Positions 35,729-44,382 of a stretch of 64,000 nucleotides of DNA are shown piece by piece (position 1 is the stretch's first letter; each line of letters starts with the position of its first letter). The stretch is from G965197675 sp965197675 (GTDB taxonomy: Bacteria > Chloroflexota > Dehalococcoidia > Plut-88900). A model generated the notes under the pieces. That model was not told the DNA's origin. It saw only the letters and a program-made list of their open reading frames with translations, and ran no database searches. Both the position numbers and the translations under genes were made by a program. Location: assembly GCA_965197675.1 (NCBI GenBank), contig OZ240221.1, positions 1,116,001-1,180,000 of the forward strand. Reading direction: 5' to 3'.

Positions 35729-36172
35729 ATGATCCAGCTGCTCTTAATAGGTATCCTTTCAGTCACACTCCTGACCTGCTCAGCTTGTGTATCCTCATCC
35801 TCTGGTTCAACACCAACTCCCGTGCATCTGAGCACTCCAGGGGCTTCTCTCGACGAACTAGAGGAGATGAGGCGAGTAGCTTTCGCATATTGGGAGGCCT
35901 TCAACAACTATGATCCCGACAAGACCCTCTCATATCTTGAGGATAACTACAGAGAGCAGCGAGAAGACACTGTCCGAGATGAGATCAGCCGTGTAAAGAG
36001 GTTCAGAGTCCACCTGGGCATGAGTGAGGAGGCTGCACCTAAATTCACCAGCCCTGAAGAAGGAGAGATGCTCTTCAAAATGAAGGAGCCACTGGGCAGT
36101 CGTAAGATTCGCATGGCTTTCCGCAAAGTAAATGGCGAGTGGAAGATAGTCTTTGCCGAAGAAGTTAAATAG
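35729..36172 (+). CDS. Small exported lipoprotein, NTF2-like
   Basis: This 147-aa protein has a hydrophobic signal segment (IQLLLIGILSVTLLTCSAC) with cysteines at positions compatible with a lipobox, then a Ser/Pro/Thr linker. The compact domain beginning RRVAFAYWEAFNNYDPDKTL resembles NTF2/SnoaL-like folds. Function is unknown. The stop codon is inside the left arm of a terminator hairpin. Confidence 0.65.
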   Translation: MIQLLLIGILSVTLLTCSACVSSSSGSTPTPVHLSTPGASLDELEEMRRVAFAYWEAFNNYDPDKTLSYLEDNYREQREDTVRDEISRVKRFRVHLGMSEEAAPKFTSPEEGEMLFKMKEPLGSRKIRMAFRKVNGEWKIVFAEEVK

Positions 36173-36201
36173 GCGAGGCCTGCATGAGCCTCGCCTATTT
36201 A
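36166..36201. terminator. Bidirectional terminator between convergent genes
   Basis: A perfect 14-bp stem (arms 36166-36179 and 36188-36201) with an eight-base loop begins with TAAAT and ends with ATTTA. Each direction therefore has an AT-rich tail. It separates the small lipoprotein gene from the convergent MoaD-like gene. Confidence 0.8.
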
Positions 36202-36235
36202 GTAGATTCTCAGTTCAGATTGCGTAGGTATTTGC

Positions 36236-36499
36236 CTATCCACCTGCTATGGAGGGTAGAAAGTGGACTTCGCTGTCCTCCTTTACCTGCCCAAGCATAC
36301 CCAACGGTGTTACCTCGCCGTCCACAGCCACGGAGATGCCCCGCTTGATTCGGGTGCCCTCAGCTAGCCTGTCCTTCATGCCCGGATAAATCTTGTCCAG
36401 ATTCTCGATGATCTGGCGCACGGTGGAACCTTCTACCTCCACCTTGGTCTGCCCGTTTGTCAGCTTCTGCATCAGAGAAGGTATATATACCGTGGTCAC
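36236..36499 (-). CDS. MoaD/ThiS-family ubiquitin-like protein
   Basis: This 87-aa protein has the MoaD/ThiS beta-grasp pattern (TVRQIIENLDKIYPGMKDRL, then VAVDGEVTPL) and ends in the diagnostic Gly-Gly (FLPSIAGG), which is thiocarboxylated to donate sulfur. It follows the molybdenum hydroxylase genes by 13 bp in the same direction, suggesting a role in their molybdopterin supply or another sulfur transfer. Assignment to MoaD rather than ThiS or a dedicated paralogue is open. Confidence 0.85.
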   Translation of the reverse strand: MTTVYIPSLMQKLTNGQTKVEVEGSTVRQIIENLDKIYPGMKDRLAEGTRIKRGISVAVDGEVTPLGMLGQVKEDSEVHFLPSIAGG

Positions 36500-36512
36500 A
36501 ACCCTTCTCCTG

Positions 36513-38801
36513 CTACTTGTTCTTGTCCCAGATGGCCTCCGTTACCGCAACCGGGTTCATGGGTAAGTTCTTCATGCTGATCCCGATGGCGTCCTGGATG
36601 GCGTTGGCGATGGCAGCCGGCGGAGGAATAATACTAGCCTCTCCGACGCCCCTAACACCGAAGGGGTGCTCCGGACTTGGCACCTCGATGATCACGGTAT
36701 CAATCATAGGTAGGTCCAATGTAGTGGGCATCCTGTAGTCCAGGAGGCTGGAGTTGGCCATGGTGCCGTCGTCTGTCATGTAGTACTCCTCGTTCAGGGC
36801 CCAGCCGATGCCTTGAACGCTGCCTCCCTGCATCTGGCCTTCCACATAGCTGGGATGGATGGCTTTGCCGGCATCCTGGAACACCGTGAACCTCAGGATG
36901 GTAGTTTTACCAGTGTCTGGATCCACCTCCACGTCCACGATGTTTCCAGAGAAAGAGCCAGCGCCCGCCCCGGTATCAAGGGCTGCCCTACCGACGATTG
37001 GCCCGCCTGTAGTAGCCAACTGTTCGGACAACTCCTTGAATGTCATCTTGAGCTCTGTGTCTGTTTTGGAGCGGAAGACCCCGTCCACCAACTCCACCGA
37101 GTTAGAGTCGATGCCCCATATCAGGGCAGCCCTGTCTATCATCTGTCTTTTGACGTCCTGGGCTGCTTCGTATGCCGCCCAGCCCGTACCATAGGTAGTG
37201 CGGCTGCCACCTGTAGCATCGTGATAGCCGATGGAGTCGGTGTCCACTACTGAGGGGCGAACGTCTTCAGCGGGAATTCCGAGCACCTCCGCGGCTTGCA
37301 TGGAGATAGAGGCGCGTGTGCCGCCGATGTCCGGAGAGCCTTCGGTCAAGCCTATAGTTCCGTCTCCTGCTACGCTTATGGTACAGCTGGACTTCTGCCC
37401 TGAGTTCATCCAGTACCCAATGGCGACCCCTCGACCGTGATTTGGTCCTTGGGGGGAGGCTGTGTAGTGAGGGTGATTCTTCATGGCCTCCAGCATAGCT
37501 ACGCAGCCAATCTGAGAAAAGACAGGCCCTGCTGCGGTGCGGGTACCCTCCTTAGCGGCGTTGCTTAGCCGGAAATCAATCTGGTCCACCCCAAGCTTCT
37601 CGACAATCTCGCTTACAATGGTTTCAACGGCAAAGGCGGCTTGAGTGGCACCTGGGGCTCGGTAGGCTGCGGTGTTGGGCTTGTTAACCACCACGTCATA
37701 GCCGTCTACGAACACGTTAGGAATATCGTAGGCGGCGAAGGCGCAGAATGCCCCCTCCCCAACGTAGGACTGAGGATAGGCGCCCGCCTCGTAGGCCAAG
37801 TAGGCCTCCGCTGCTGTTATCTTACCCTCCTTATTTGCACCGATCTTGACCTTCATATGGGTCCCAGCCGTTGGACCAGTTCCTTCGAAGACCTCTTTAC
37901 GGGTCATAACCATCTTTACTGGGTGACCAGACATGCGGGAAAGCACAGCAGCCACAGGATCTATGTAGAGGGGTATCTTACCTCCGAATCCACCACCGAT
38001 CTCCATGGCGGTTACTCTTACCCTGGACTCGGGAATCTGCAATATCGCGGCGGTGGTATCTCGAATGGTGAAGTGGCCCTGAGTGCTGGTCCAGATAAGA
38101 ATCCTGTCATCATTGTTCCACAGGACTGTGGTGTTATGAGGTTCAATGTAGCCTTGATGGACCGTCTGAGTGTTAAACTCTCTCTCCACGATGATGTCAG
38201 CCTCGGCGAATCCTTTTTCCACGTCTCCCAACTTATGCTGGAAGTGGGTGGCTGTGTTACTTGCTTTATCACTCTCGGCGCCCAGTTCTTCCGTTTTCAT
38301 ATTCTCGTGGAGTAGCGGGGCCCCATCGGCCATTGCTTCAGGCGTGGTAAGGACGTGAGGCAACTCCTCGTACTCCACCTTGATGAGGGCAAGCGCCTCC
38401 TCGGCAACATGAGGACTTGTGGCAGCCACAGCAGCCACTGCGTGCCCCTTGTACAGCGCTTTATCGCTGGCCAAAACGTTATCTCTAAGGTATTTCAGCC
38501 TTACAGCACCCTCTCCCAGGTCCACAAGCTTGTCACCTGCCTCGGGGAGGTCTTTGCCCGTAACCACGGCTTTAACGCCCGGGTGAGCCTCCGCCTCGCT
38601 AGTATCGATGGACTTTATTCGTGCGTGAGCATAGGGACTGCGTAGAATTTTAGCGTGGAGCAGTCCCGCAGTACTGTAATCCGCTCCATAGAGAGCTCGC
38701 CCGGTAACCTTATCTGCGCCATCGTGCCGAATAGGACGAGTACCGACTACGTCATACTTTCCGTGTTCCAGCACTATGTTGGGTTTATAAGTTATCGTCA
38801 T
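36513..38801 (-). CDS. Xanthine dehydrogenase-family molybdopterin-binding subunit
   Basis: This 762-aa large subunit begins with the aldehyde oxidase/xanthine dehydrogenase a/b hammerhead (ADKVTGRALYGADY) and continues into the Mo-cofactor domains (EIGGGFGGKIPLY, AAYRAPGATQAAFAVE, SPDIGGTRASISMQAAE). The catalytic glutamate is in FGVRGVGEASIIPP near the C-terminus. The loop AYRAPGA differs from the AYxCSFR signature of form I carbon monoxide dehydrogenase, so CO oxidation is unlikely. It starts 4 bp inside the iron-sulfur subunit gene. The substrate is unknown, probably an aromatic or N-heterocyclic compound. Confidence 0.93.
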   Translation of the reverse strand: MTITYKPNIVLEHGKYDVVGTRPIRHDGADKVTGRALYGADYSTAGLLHAKILRSPYAHARIKSIDTSEAEAHPGVKAVVTGKDLPEAGDKLVDLGEGAVRLKYLRDNVLASDKALYKGHAVAAVAATSPHVAEEALALIKVEYEELPHVLTTPEAMADGAPLLHENMKTEELGAESDKASNTATHFQHKLGDVEKGFAEADIIVEREFNTQTVHQGYIEPHNTTVLWNNDDRILIWTSTQGHFTIRDTTAAILQIPESRVRVTAMEIGGGFGGKIPLYIDPVAAVLSRMSGHPVKMVMTRKEVFEGTGPTAGTHMKVKIGANKEGKITAAEAYLAYEAGAYPQSYVGEGAFCAFAAYDIPNVFVDGYDVVVNKPNTAAYRAPGATQAAFAVETIVSEIVEKLGVDQIDFRLSNAAKEGTRTAAGPVFSQIGCVAMLEAMKNHPHYTASPQGPNHGRGVAIGYWMNSGQKSSCTISVAGDGTIGLTEGSPDIGGTRASISMQAAEVLGIPAEDVRPSVVDTDSIGYHDATGGSRTTYGTGWAAYEAAQDVKRQMIDRAALIWGIDSNSVELVDGVFRSKTDTELKMTFKELSEQLATTGGPIVGRAALDTGAGAGSFSGNIVDVEVDPDTGKTTILRFTVFQDAGKAIHPSYVEGQMQGGSVQGIGWALNEEYYMTDDGTMANSSLLDYRMPTTLDLPMIDTVIIEVPSPEHPFGVRGVGEASIIPPPAAIANAIQDAIGISMKNLPMNPVAVTEAIWDKNK

Positions 38802-39292
38802 GTCCTGGCTCCTTCTTTCATCATTTGAGCAGCATCGAGGACAGCTCTAACTATCTTATCGTATCCTGTGCAACGGCAAAGGTTGTTGGCCAGCCAGAAC
38901 CGCACTCTGTCTTCCGAGGGGTCTGGCTCCCTGTCCAAAAGCGCCTTAGCGGCAACTAAGAACCCCGGAGTGCAGATGCCGCACTGGAGGGCAGCGTCTT
39001 CCAGGAAGGTCTGCTGAAGGGGGTGCAATCCATCGGGCGTAGCAATGCCTTCGACGGTTGTGATCTCCTTCCCCTCAGACTCGACACCGAGCATCAAGCA
39101 AGAGGTGACTATCCTGCCATCAAACATCACGGTGCATGCTCCGCAGTTACCATCGTTACATCCCTCTTTGCTGCCCGTCAGGCCGATCACATCCCTCAGA
39201 CATTCCAGGAGACTCTGACGAGGCTCACATAGGAACTCGGTCTCCTCTCCGTTGATTGTCGTGCGCACGTAGGTCTTTCTGTGATCTGTCAA
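38798..39292 (-). CDS. 2Fe-2S subunit of the molybdenum hydroxylase
   Basis: The start is a TTG at 39292 with AAGGGGG eight bases upstream, overlapping the stop of the FAD subunit by 4 bp and giving 164 aa; a longer frame to 39355 is rejected. The plant-type ferredoxin cluster motif CNDGNCGACTV and the C-terminal helical-bundle cluster motif (CGICTPGF and CRCTGYDKIV) are both present. It passes electrons from the Mo centre to FAD. Confidence 0.95.
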   Translation of the reverse strand: MTDHRKTYVRTTINGEETEFLCEPRQSLLECLRDVIGLTGSKEGCNDGNCGACTVMFDGRIVTSCLMLGVESEGKEITTVEGIATPDGLHPLQQTFLEDAALQCGICTPGFLVAAKALLDREPDPSEDRVRFWLANNLCRCTGYDKIVRAVLDAAQMMKEGART

Positions 39293-40170
39293 CTTCCGTT
39301 CCCCCTTGCTCTCTCTATGGCAGTGTTTAGCGCCCGCCGGGTCAAGACTGCGCACAGATGCTTCCGATATTCTATGGTTCCTCTCATGTCTGTAATGGGC
39401 TTGGCCGCATCTCTAGCCAGTTGGGCCGCTCTTTCGATGTTTTCATCAGTGGCGGGCTTACCGGTCAACGCCTCTCCAGCCTCTCGGACAAACAAAGGCG
39501 TCGGGGCCACTGACGCCAGCGAAACACGAGCGGAGTTGATGGTCTGCTTGTCGTTCTCCAAGACTACAGATACGCCAACTCCAGCCACGGCGATGTCCAT
39601 TTCATTACGTGGAATGAATCGAATATACCTAGCACCTGAATTGGGCGCTGGCGGCGGAAAGTGGAGGGAAACAAGGATCTCTCCCCTCTGAAGTACATTT
39701 TGGCTCGGCCCTGTGCAGAAGTCCTCCACGGGAACGGTTCTGGTGCCACTTGGCCCGGCGATTTTGCAGGTGACGCCCAGTGCTATCAGGGCAGGCACGG
39801 CGTCCGCGCTGGGAGCCGAGTTACAAAGGTTGCCCCCAACAGACGCCCTGCCCTGTATCTGAATACCGCCTATTATAGAAGTGGAATCTCCCAGAGCTGG
39901 ATAGACGGAAGCTATCGTCGAATCCTCGTAGATTCTATGGCAAGGTACTGCCGCACCCAGCGTGAGCCCCGCAGAGGCATCATATGTAAGCTCGTCTAGC
40001 TCTGGTATGTTCTTGATGTCCACCAGCACCCCGGGCTCTCTCCGGCCCGTCCTGTGCTGGATTAGAATATCTGTACCCCCGGCCAGGGGTCTGGCGTTAT
40101 TGCCTTCTCGAGCCAGAACATCCACTGCTTCCTTTACCGAACCGGGGCTGACGTAGTCAATCCATTTCAA
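39289..40170 (-). CDS. FAD-binding subunit of the molybdenum hydroxylase
   Basis: This 293-aa protein starts at TTG with GGGAGGAG seven bases upstream. It has the FAD-binding motif RPLAGGTDILIQ, a second flavin segment IQGRASVGGNLCNSAPSADA, and the C-terminal CO-dehydrogenase flavoprotein domain. The order FAD subunit, Fe-S subunit, Mo subunit and MoaD-like with 4-bp overlaps shows one tightly coupled operon. Confidence 0.93.
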   Translation of the reverse strand: MKWIDYVSPGSVKEAVDVLAREGNNARPLAGGTDILIQHRTGRREPGVLVDIKNIPELDELTYDASAGLTLGAAVPCHRIYEDSTIASVYPALGDSTSIIGGIQIQGRASVGGNLCNSAPSADAVPALIALGVTCKIAGPSGTRTVPVEDFCTGPSQNVLQRGEILVSLHFPPPAPNSGARYIRFIPRNEMDIAVAGVGVSVVLENDKQTINSARVSLASVAPTPLFVREAGEALTGKPATDENIERAAQLARDAAKPITDMRGTIEYRKHLCAVLTRRALNTAIERARGNGS

Positions 40171-40207
40171 TGGCTGTCTCCTCCCTCATAGCGTGGAAGT
40201 AATGATA

Positions 40208-41164
40208 CTATAAGTTATCACTCATATCTACCAATAAATTCATGGTTCTCTGGTAAGTGGCGTTAGGGTCAGAGCCTACAGGTAATACAGTCACCAGGAT
40301 CTCTTCAGCGCCTATCTCGAACAGATTATTCAAGCCTTGTGCCACCTGGTCTTCGTTTCCAGAAAGCGCCACAGCGTCCAGCATCCGATCGCTCCAACCA
40401 CCCGACTCCTTGGCCTCTGGGAAGCCGGCGTCGGCGAACATATTGGCGTAGAAGGGTTGAGAAGGGTAGTAGGCGAGTTGCTGTCTGATCATTGCTCGTA
40501 CCTGATTCGGGTCATCATGAACGCAGACTGGCACGTGGGCGATGAGAGGTGGGGTGGTACGGCCAACCCTCTTCGCTTCCTCCTCCATGGCAGGTAAGGC
40601 CCCATCTCGAAGATAAGCTCCTGGACATACCCAGCTTATGGCACCGTCTGCTTCTGCACCACACAGCCGGAAGGCACCCTCACGTAACGCCGATATCATC
40701 ACCGGCACATCAGGGAATGTCCGAGGTGTGTCGACGTGGACTTTGTAGTGCCGGCCCTCGAAGTTCACCTTCCCTTCACGCAGTAACGCCTTCACTATGT
40801 GAATGTACTCACGGAGGTGGGTCAAAGGCTCCTTGAAATCGAAGCCCAGGGCATCCTGCATCTCCCTCTTATGGCTGGGCCCAAGCCCGATGCGAAATCT
40901 ACCCGGAGCAAGGCCAGCTATGACTTGTATTTGTCCTACTACAGTTCCAGGGTGCCTGGGCCACGTAGTAACAATGGAGGTACCAAGCATGATACGCTCA
41001 GTGCGCAGGGCAATGGCCGAGATCATAGTCAAGGCATCTAGGTCTACAGGATTGCTAGACAGCCAGACAGCCCGGATGCCTTGATCTTCCAGCTTCTGAA
41101 TCCTAGATATGATCTCGTTGGGGTCCGACCCCGATATGTCGATACCTATTCTTCTTTCACCCAT
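40208..41164 (-). CDS. Luciferase-like (LLM) flavin-dependent oxidoreductase 1
   Basis: This 318-aa TIM-barrel protein is started at ATG 41164 (MGERRIGIDISG), which aligns with the start of its neighbour; a longer frame to 41209 would overlap that neighbour. The LLM pattern is seen in LGTSIVTTWPRHPGTV, GLAPGRFRIGLGPSHK and PLTHLREYIHIVKALLREG. Relatives use F420 or FMN for hydride transfer or monooxygenation. It lies downstream of its paralogue, with 23 bp between. The substrate is unknown. Confidence 0.85.
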   Translation of the reverse strand: MGERRIGIDISGSDPNEIISRIQKLEDQGIRAVWLSSNPVDLDALTMISAIALRTERIMLGTSIVTTWPRHPGTVVGQIQVIAGLAPGRFRIGLGPSHKREMQDALGFDFKEPLTHLREYIHIVKALLREGKVNFEGRHYKVHVDTPRTFPDVPVMISALREGAFRLCGAEADGAISWVCPGAYLRDGALPAMEEEAKRVGRTTPPLIAHVPVCVHDDPNQVRAMIRQQLAYYPSQPFYANMFADAGFPEAKESGGWSDRMLDAVALSGNEDQVAQGLNNLFEIGAEEILVTVLPVGSDPNATYQRTMNLLVDMSDNL

Positions 41165-41186
41165 GTCACCGATTACGACTGCTCCC

Positions 41187-42140
41187 TTAGCTTCTGCTAA
41201 TCTCCGCAATCAAACTCACTGTTCGTTCCCATGAAGCGGCTTGATCACCACCCGCAGTAACAACGGTGGCCAAGACCTCGCTGGCGCCCCAGTCAAACAG
41301 CTCCTTCAGCCGATTCTTTACCGTCTCCTCGCTTCCCGATAGCACTACTGCATCCACCATATCATCGCTCCAACCTCCAGTCTCCAACGCTTCTGGGAAG
41401 CCGGCGTCTGCAAACATGTTGGCGTAGAAGGGAAGTTTGGGGTAGTCGGCCAACTCCTGTCTTACGGCCTCTCGCACTTCGTCAGCGTCATCATGGACGC
41501 ATACGGGCGCATGGATGTACAGGGGTGGGACCTGGCGCCCTGCCTCTTTGGCTCCCGCCTCCATAGCTGGAATTGCCACTTCATGCAGGTACCTCCCCGG
41601 GCAGACCCAGCTTATAGCTCCATCAGACTCCGCCCCGCACAGGTGAAAGGACGCCTTCCTTAGCGCCGATGCCAGTACCGGGACGTCGGGGTAGGTTTGC
41701 GCGATGCTCATATGAGCATCGTAGTAGCGTCCTTCGTGATCCACCTCTCCCTGGTGTAGGAGTGACCTCACGATTCTCAGGTATTCTCGTAGATTGGTTA
41801 GGGGGGCCTTGAAATCGAACCCGAACACGTCCGCCATCTCGATCCTGTGTCCAGGCCCTACGCCAAAACGGAAGCGCCCCGGTGCTATTTTAGCTATCGT
41901 CTGTACCTGCCCCACCGCCGTTATAGGATGGCGAGGCCATGTGGGTGTAATGGAAGTCCCCAGCAGAATCCGCTCGGTTTGAGCTGCAGCTACCGCCAAC
42001 ACAGTCAACCCATCTATGCTGGTCGCATCTGTGATCAGCCAGGCTGCAGGAATCCCCATCTGCTCCAGCTTCTGAATAGTGGACACAACCAAGTTGGGAT
42101 CATCTCCAGAGACGTCGATGCCAATCCTCTTATCATTCAT
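41187..42140 (-). CDS. Luciferase-like (LLM) flavin-dependent oxidoreductase 2
   Basis: This 317-aa paralogue of the downstream gene shares RIGIDVSGDDPN, the WPRHP motif, APGRFRFGVGPGH and PLTNLREYLRIV at matching positions, so the two arose by tandem duplication. Its start overlaps the end of the alpha/beta hydrolase gene by 8 bp, implying translational coupling and a shared pathway. Confidence 0.85.
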   Translation of the reverse strand: MNDKRIGIDVSGDDPNLVVSTIQKLEQMGIPAAWLITDATSIDGLTVLAVAAAQTERILLGTSITPTWPRHPITAVGQVQTIAKIAPGRFRFGVGPGHRIEMADVFGFDFKAPLTNLREYLRIVRSLLHQGEVDHEGRYYDAHMSIAQTYPDVPVLASALRKASFHLCGAESDGAISWVCPGRYLHEVAIPAMEAGAKEAGRQVPPLYIHAPVCVHDDADEVREAVRQELADYPKLPFYANMFADAGFPEALETGGWSDDMVDAVVLSGSEETVKNRLKELFDWGASEVLATVVTAGGDQAASWERTVSLIAEISRS

Positions 42141-43023
42141 GTGTCAAAAACTCCAGTATTTTGAGATTTGCCTCTTCAGGTCTCTCTTGGTGCAGGAAGT
42201 GGCCAGTATCCGGAATCACCACCTTTTCCAGACCTCCAGTGAAAAAGGAGTCCATCTTCTCGAAGCATTCCAATCTTCTAGGGCGATCTCTGGTACCGTG
42301 TAAGGCCAACGTAGGCACTGTCACTGTCGAGGAGTCGACCTTGCGCTGGATGTCACTCATTTTGGGGTCGACCAACTGGGGGTTAACGCTATGTCTATAG
42401 TAGTTGAGAGCGGCCTCCACTACCCCAGGTTTTTTGAACGTCTCCTTAACCTTATCCAGCACCTCCTTCGGAATGTCCCACTCCGGCGAGGCATTCCTCC
42501 ACCAGTCCTCGATGAAGGCGTAGTTGTTGTAGGCCATCGTCTCGCCGGCAAAGGGCATCTGGAAATAGTAGGTGTGCCAAGTGCCTCTTAGATAGTCGAA
42601 GTTATAGGCTTCGTCGGCGCCTGGGTGACTGGAGGCGATGGTCACCAGTTTGGTCACCTTCTCGGGCCCGAGAAGGGCGGCTCCGTAGGCGGCGTTGGCG
42701 CCCCAATCGTGACCTACCACGGCTGCCCTTGCCTCTCCAAGAGCATCGATCAGGGCTAGGACGTCCTGGCCCAGCACCGCCGTTTGGTACCGCCCGTCCA
42801 CTGGGACCTCCGTGGGTGCGTAGCCTCGCATGAAGGGCGCCACCCCTCGGAAGCCGGATTTGGCCAGCTCTGGAAGGAGATGCCGGAAGGAGTAAGCGTG
42901 GTCGGGGAAGCCGTGCATGCAAAGCACCAGAGGCCCCTGCCCCTCCTCTAGATAGTGGAAATTTACACCGTTAGCCCGCACAGAGTCAGTCTTGAACTCG
43001 GCCATGTCTCCCACCGCAGACAT
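42133..43023 (-). CDS. Alpha/beta hydrolase, epoxide-hydrolase-like
   Basis: This 296-aa hydrolase has the HGFPD oxyanion motif (LCMHGFPDHAYSF), the nucleophile elbow VVGHDWGANAAYG with an aspartate as nucleophile, and the terminal histidine in IPDTGHFLHQERPEE. The Asp nucleophile fits epoxide hydrolase or haloalkane dehalogenase rather than an esterase. An ATG at 43005 is an alternative start. It heads the minus-strand group with the two LLM oxidoreductases, divergent from the peptidase gene. Confidence 0.88.
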   Translation of the reverse strand: MSAVGDMAEFKTDSVRANGVNFHYLEEGQGPLVLCMHGFPDHAYSFRHLLPELAKSGFRGVAPFMRGYAPTEVPVDGRYQTAVLGQDVLALIDALGEARAAVVGHDWGANAAYGAALLGPEKVTKLVTIASSHPGADEAYNFDYLRGTWHTYYFQMPFAGETMAYNNYAFIEDWWRNASPEWDIPKEVLDKVKETFKKPGVVEAALNYYRHSVNPQLVDPKMSDIQRKVDSSTVTVPTLALHGTRDRPRRLECFEKMDSFFTGGLEKVVIPDTGHFLHQERPEEANLKILEFLTHE

Positions 43024-43112
43024 TTCACGTTGACATCGAAAAGGATACCCGTTACTGCTTTCTAGGGCAACCCTCGCCCGGGAGATTGTTGTTCATTTCG
43101 GGTTCCCCCTCT

Positions 43113-43143
43113 TGCACTGGACGTATATACTGACGTATATACT
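43113..43143 (+). promoter_or_regulatory. Promoter with tandem GTATATAC operator-like repeats
   Basis: A 12-bp sequence GACGTATATACT occurs twice in direct tandem (43120-43131 and 43132-43143). Each copy contains the perfect 8-bp palindrome GTATATAC, so the dyads repeat every 12 bp. TTGCAC at 43113-43118 and TATATA at 43136-43141 (17-base spacing) would form a promoter overlapping the repeats, 40 bases before the M24 peptidase start. A repressor or activator dimer pair is plausible. Confidence 0.55.
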
Positions 43144-43182
43144 AAAGGCACCAAATCCCTTAGCCGTTCTCAGGAGGTGACC

Positions 43183-44358
43183 ATGTACCAGTATCCGGAA
43201 ATAGACTGGGACGCCCTTCGCACTTACAGGACCGATGCAGTAAAGAGTGTAATGAAGGATGCTGACGTCGACACTATGCTGATAACCGGCCCAGACAACA
43301 TACGATATGCCACCGATCTCGGACTGCTGCTCATAGCCGAAGCCATAGACTGGAACACCGCTCTAATCACTCGAGAAGGCGAGGCCTACCTCTTCATTCA
43401 CTATGTCGATCAGGTTATTAAAGACCCCATGCCCACACTTCCCTGGATTAAGGAGTTCAATCCGCTACCCTCCTGGGTGTCCATGAACACCGAGAAGGAG
43501 TTTTGGACTAAAACGGTATCCAAAAAGCTCCAGGAGATACAAGCTCGCAAAGTAGGAGTGGGTGCGCTGTCATTCCAGCTTTATGACAGCCTTACGCAGG
43601 CCATGCCAGATGTCCAGTTCAAGTCTGTCTACATGGATCTTTCCGATGTCCGGCAGATCAAGCATCCCGAAGAGGTCAAGCTTTTAAGGGCTGCTTGCGA
43701 GATCGCCTCCATAGCCGGTGCCGCTGGGATAAGAGCATCTGTAGAGGGCGTTACCGACTTCGATGTCTTGTCCGTGATGGACCAGACCATGCGCTCTCTG
43801 GGAGCTGTGTTCTTGGCCCACAACGTGTGTATACAGGGTGAGAGTCAGGTCACAGGGGGTTGGTTCCCCAAGGGCAAGCGTTTGAGAGACGGCACAGCCC
43901 TGGTATTCGACTGGGGATGCTACGAGAAGGGCGGCTATGGTGCAGACCTGTGTCGTACCGCCTTTGTGGGCACCCCGCCTAAAGAGATTGAGAAGGGCTA
44001 TAGGGTCTTGATGGAGGCTCACCTCGCGGGCGAGGCGGAGGCCAAGCCGGGAATCAAGGTCTCGGAGGTCGACAAAGCAGTAAATGATCACCTGAGTAAA
44101 TCAGGTTACCCCACCGTACCCTACTCCCTGGGCCACGGAGTCGGGCTTCGCTGCTGTGAGCAGCCCGTCATATTCCGACCCGAGTTGATGACCAAAGACG
44201 CCACCCTGCGGGAAGGTATGGTGATCTCTCTCGAGCCAGAGACCAAGGTTGAATCCCGCGGCGAGACGGTGGTACTCAAAGTGGAGGACAACTATCTGGT
44301 AACCAGCACCGGCCTGGAGAAGCTATCCACCACCGGTTACACGGAGCTTTGGGACTAG
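43183..44358 (+). CDS. M24-family Xaa-Pro peptidase/creatinase-like hydrolase
   Basis: ATG 43183 with AGGAGG five bases upstream is the best start (391 aa); an in-frame GTG at 43177 overlaps that site. The N-terminal creatinase-like domain (MLITGPDNIRYATDLG) is followed by the pita-bread domain with metal ligands in VFDWGCYEKGGYGADLCRT, LGHGVGL, ISLEPET and LKVEDNYLV. The fold covers prolidases, creatinases and DMSP lyase-like relatives, so the substrate is not fixed. It is followed 24 bp later by an amidohydrolase. Confidence 0.88.
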   Translation: MYQYPEIDWDALRTYRTDAVKSVMKDADVDTMLITGPDNIRYATDLGLLLIAEAIDWNTALITREGEAYLFIHYVDQVIKDPMPTLPWIKEFNPLPSWVSMNTEKEFWTKTVSKKLQEIQARKVGVGALSFQLYDSLTQAMPDVQFKSVYMDLSDVRQIKHPEEVKLLRAACEIASIAGAAGIRASVEGVTDFDVLSVMDQTMRSLGAVFLAHNVCIQGESQVTGGWFPKGKRLRDGTALVFDWGCYEKGGYGADLCRTAFVGTPPKEIEKGYRVLMEAHLAGEAEAKPGIKVSEVDKAVNDHLSKSGYPTVPYSLGHGVGLRCCEQPVIFRPELMTKDATLREGMVISLEPETKVESRGETVVLKVEDNYLVTSTGLEKLSTTGYTELWD

Positions 44359-44382
44359 TAGTGACTTAGCGAGGAGCAATAC

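Noticed and set aside
36513..39355. Aerobic carbon monoxide dehydrogenase (coxLSM)
   Set aside because: Subunit arrangement is similar, but the large subunit has AYRAPGA instead of the CO dehydrogenase AYxCSFR active-site loop.
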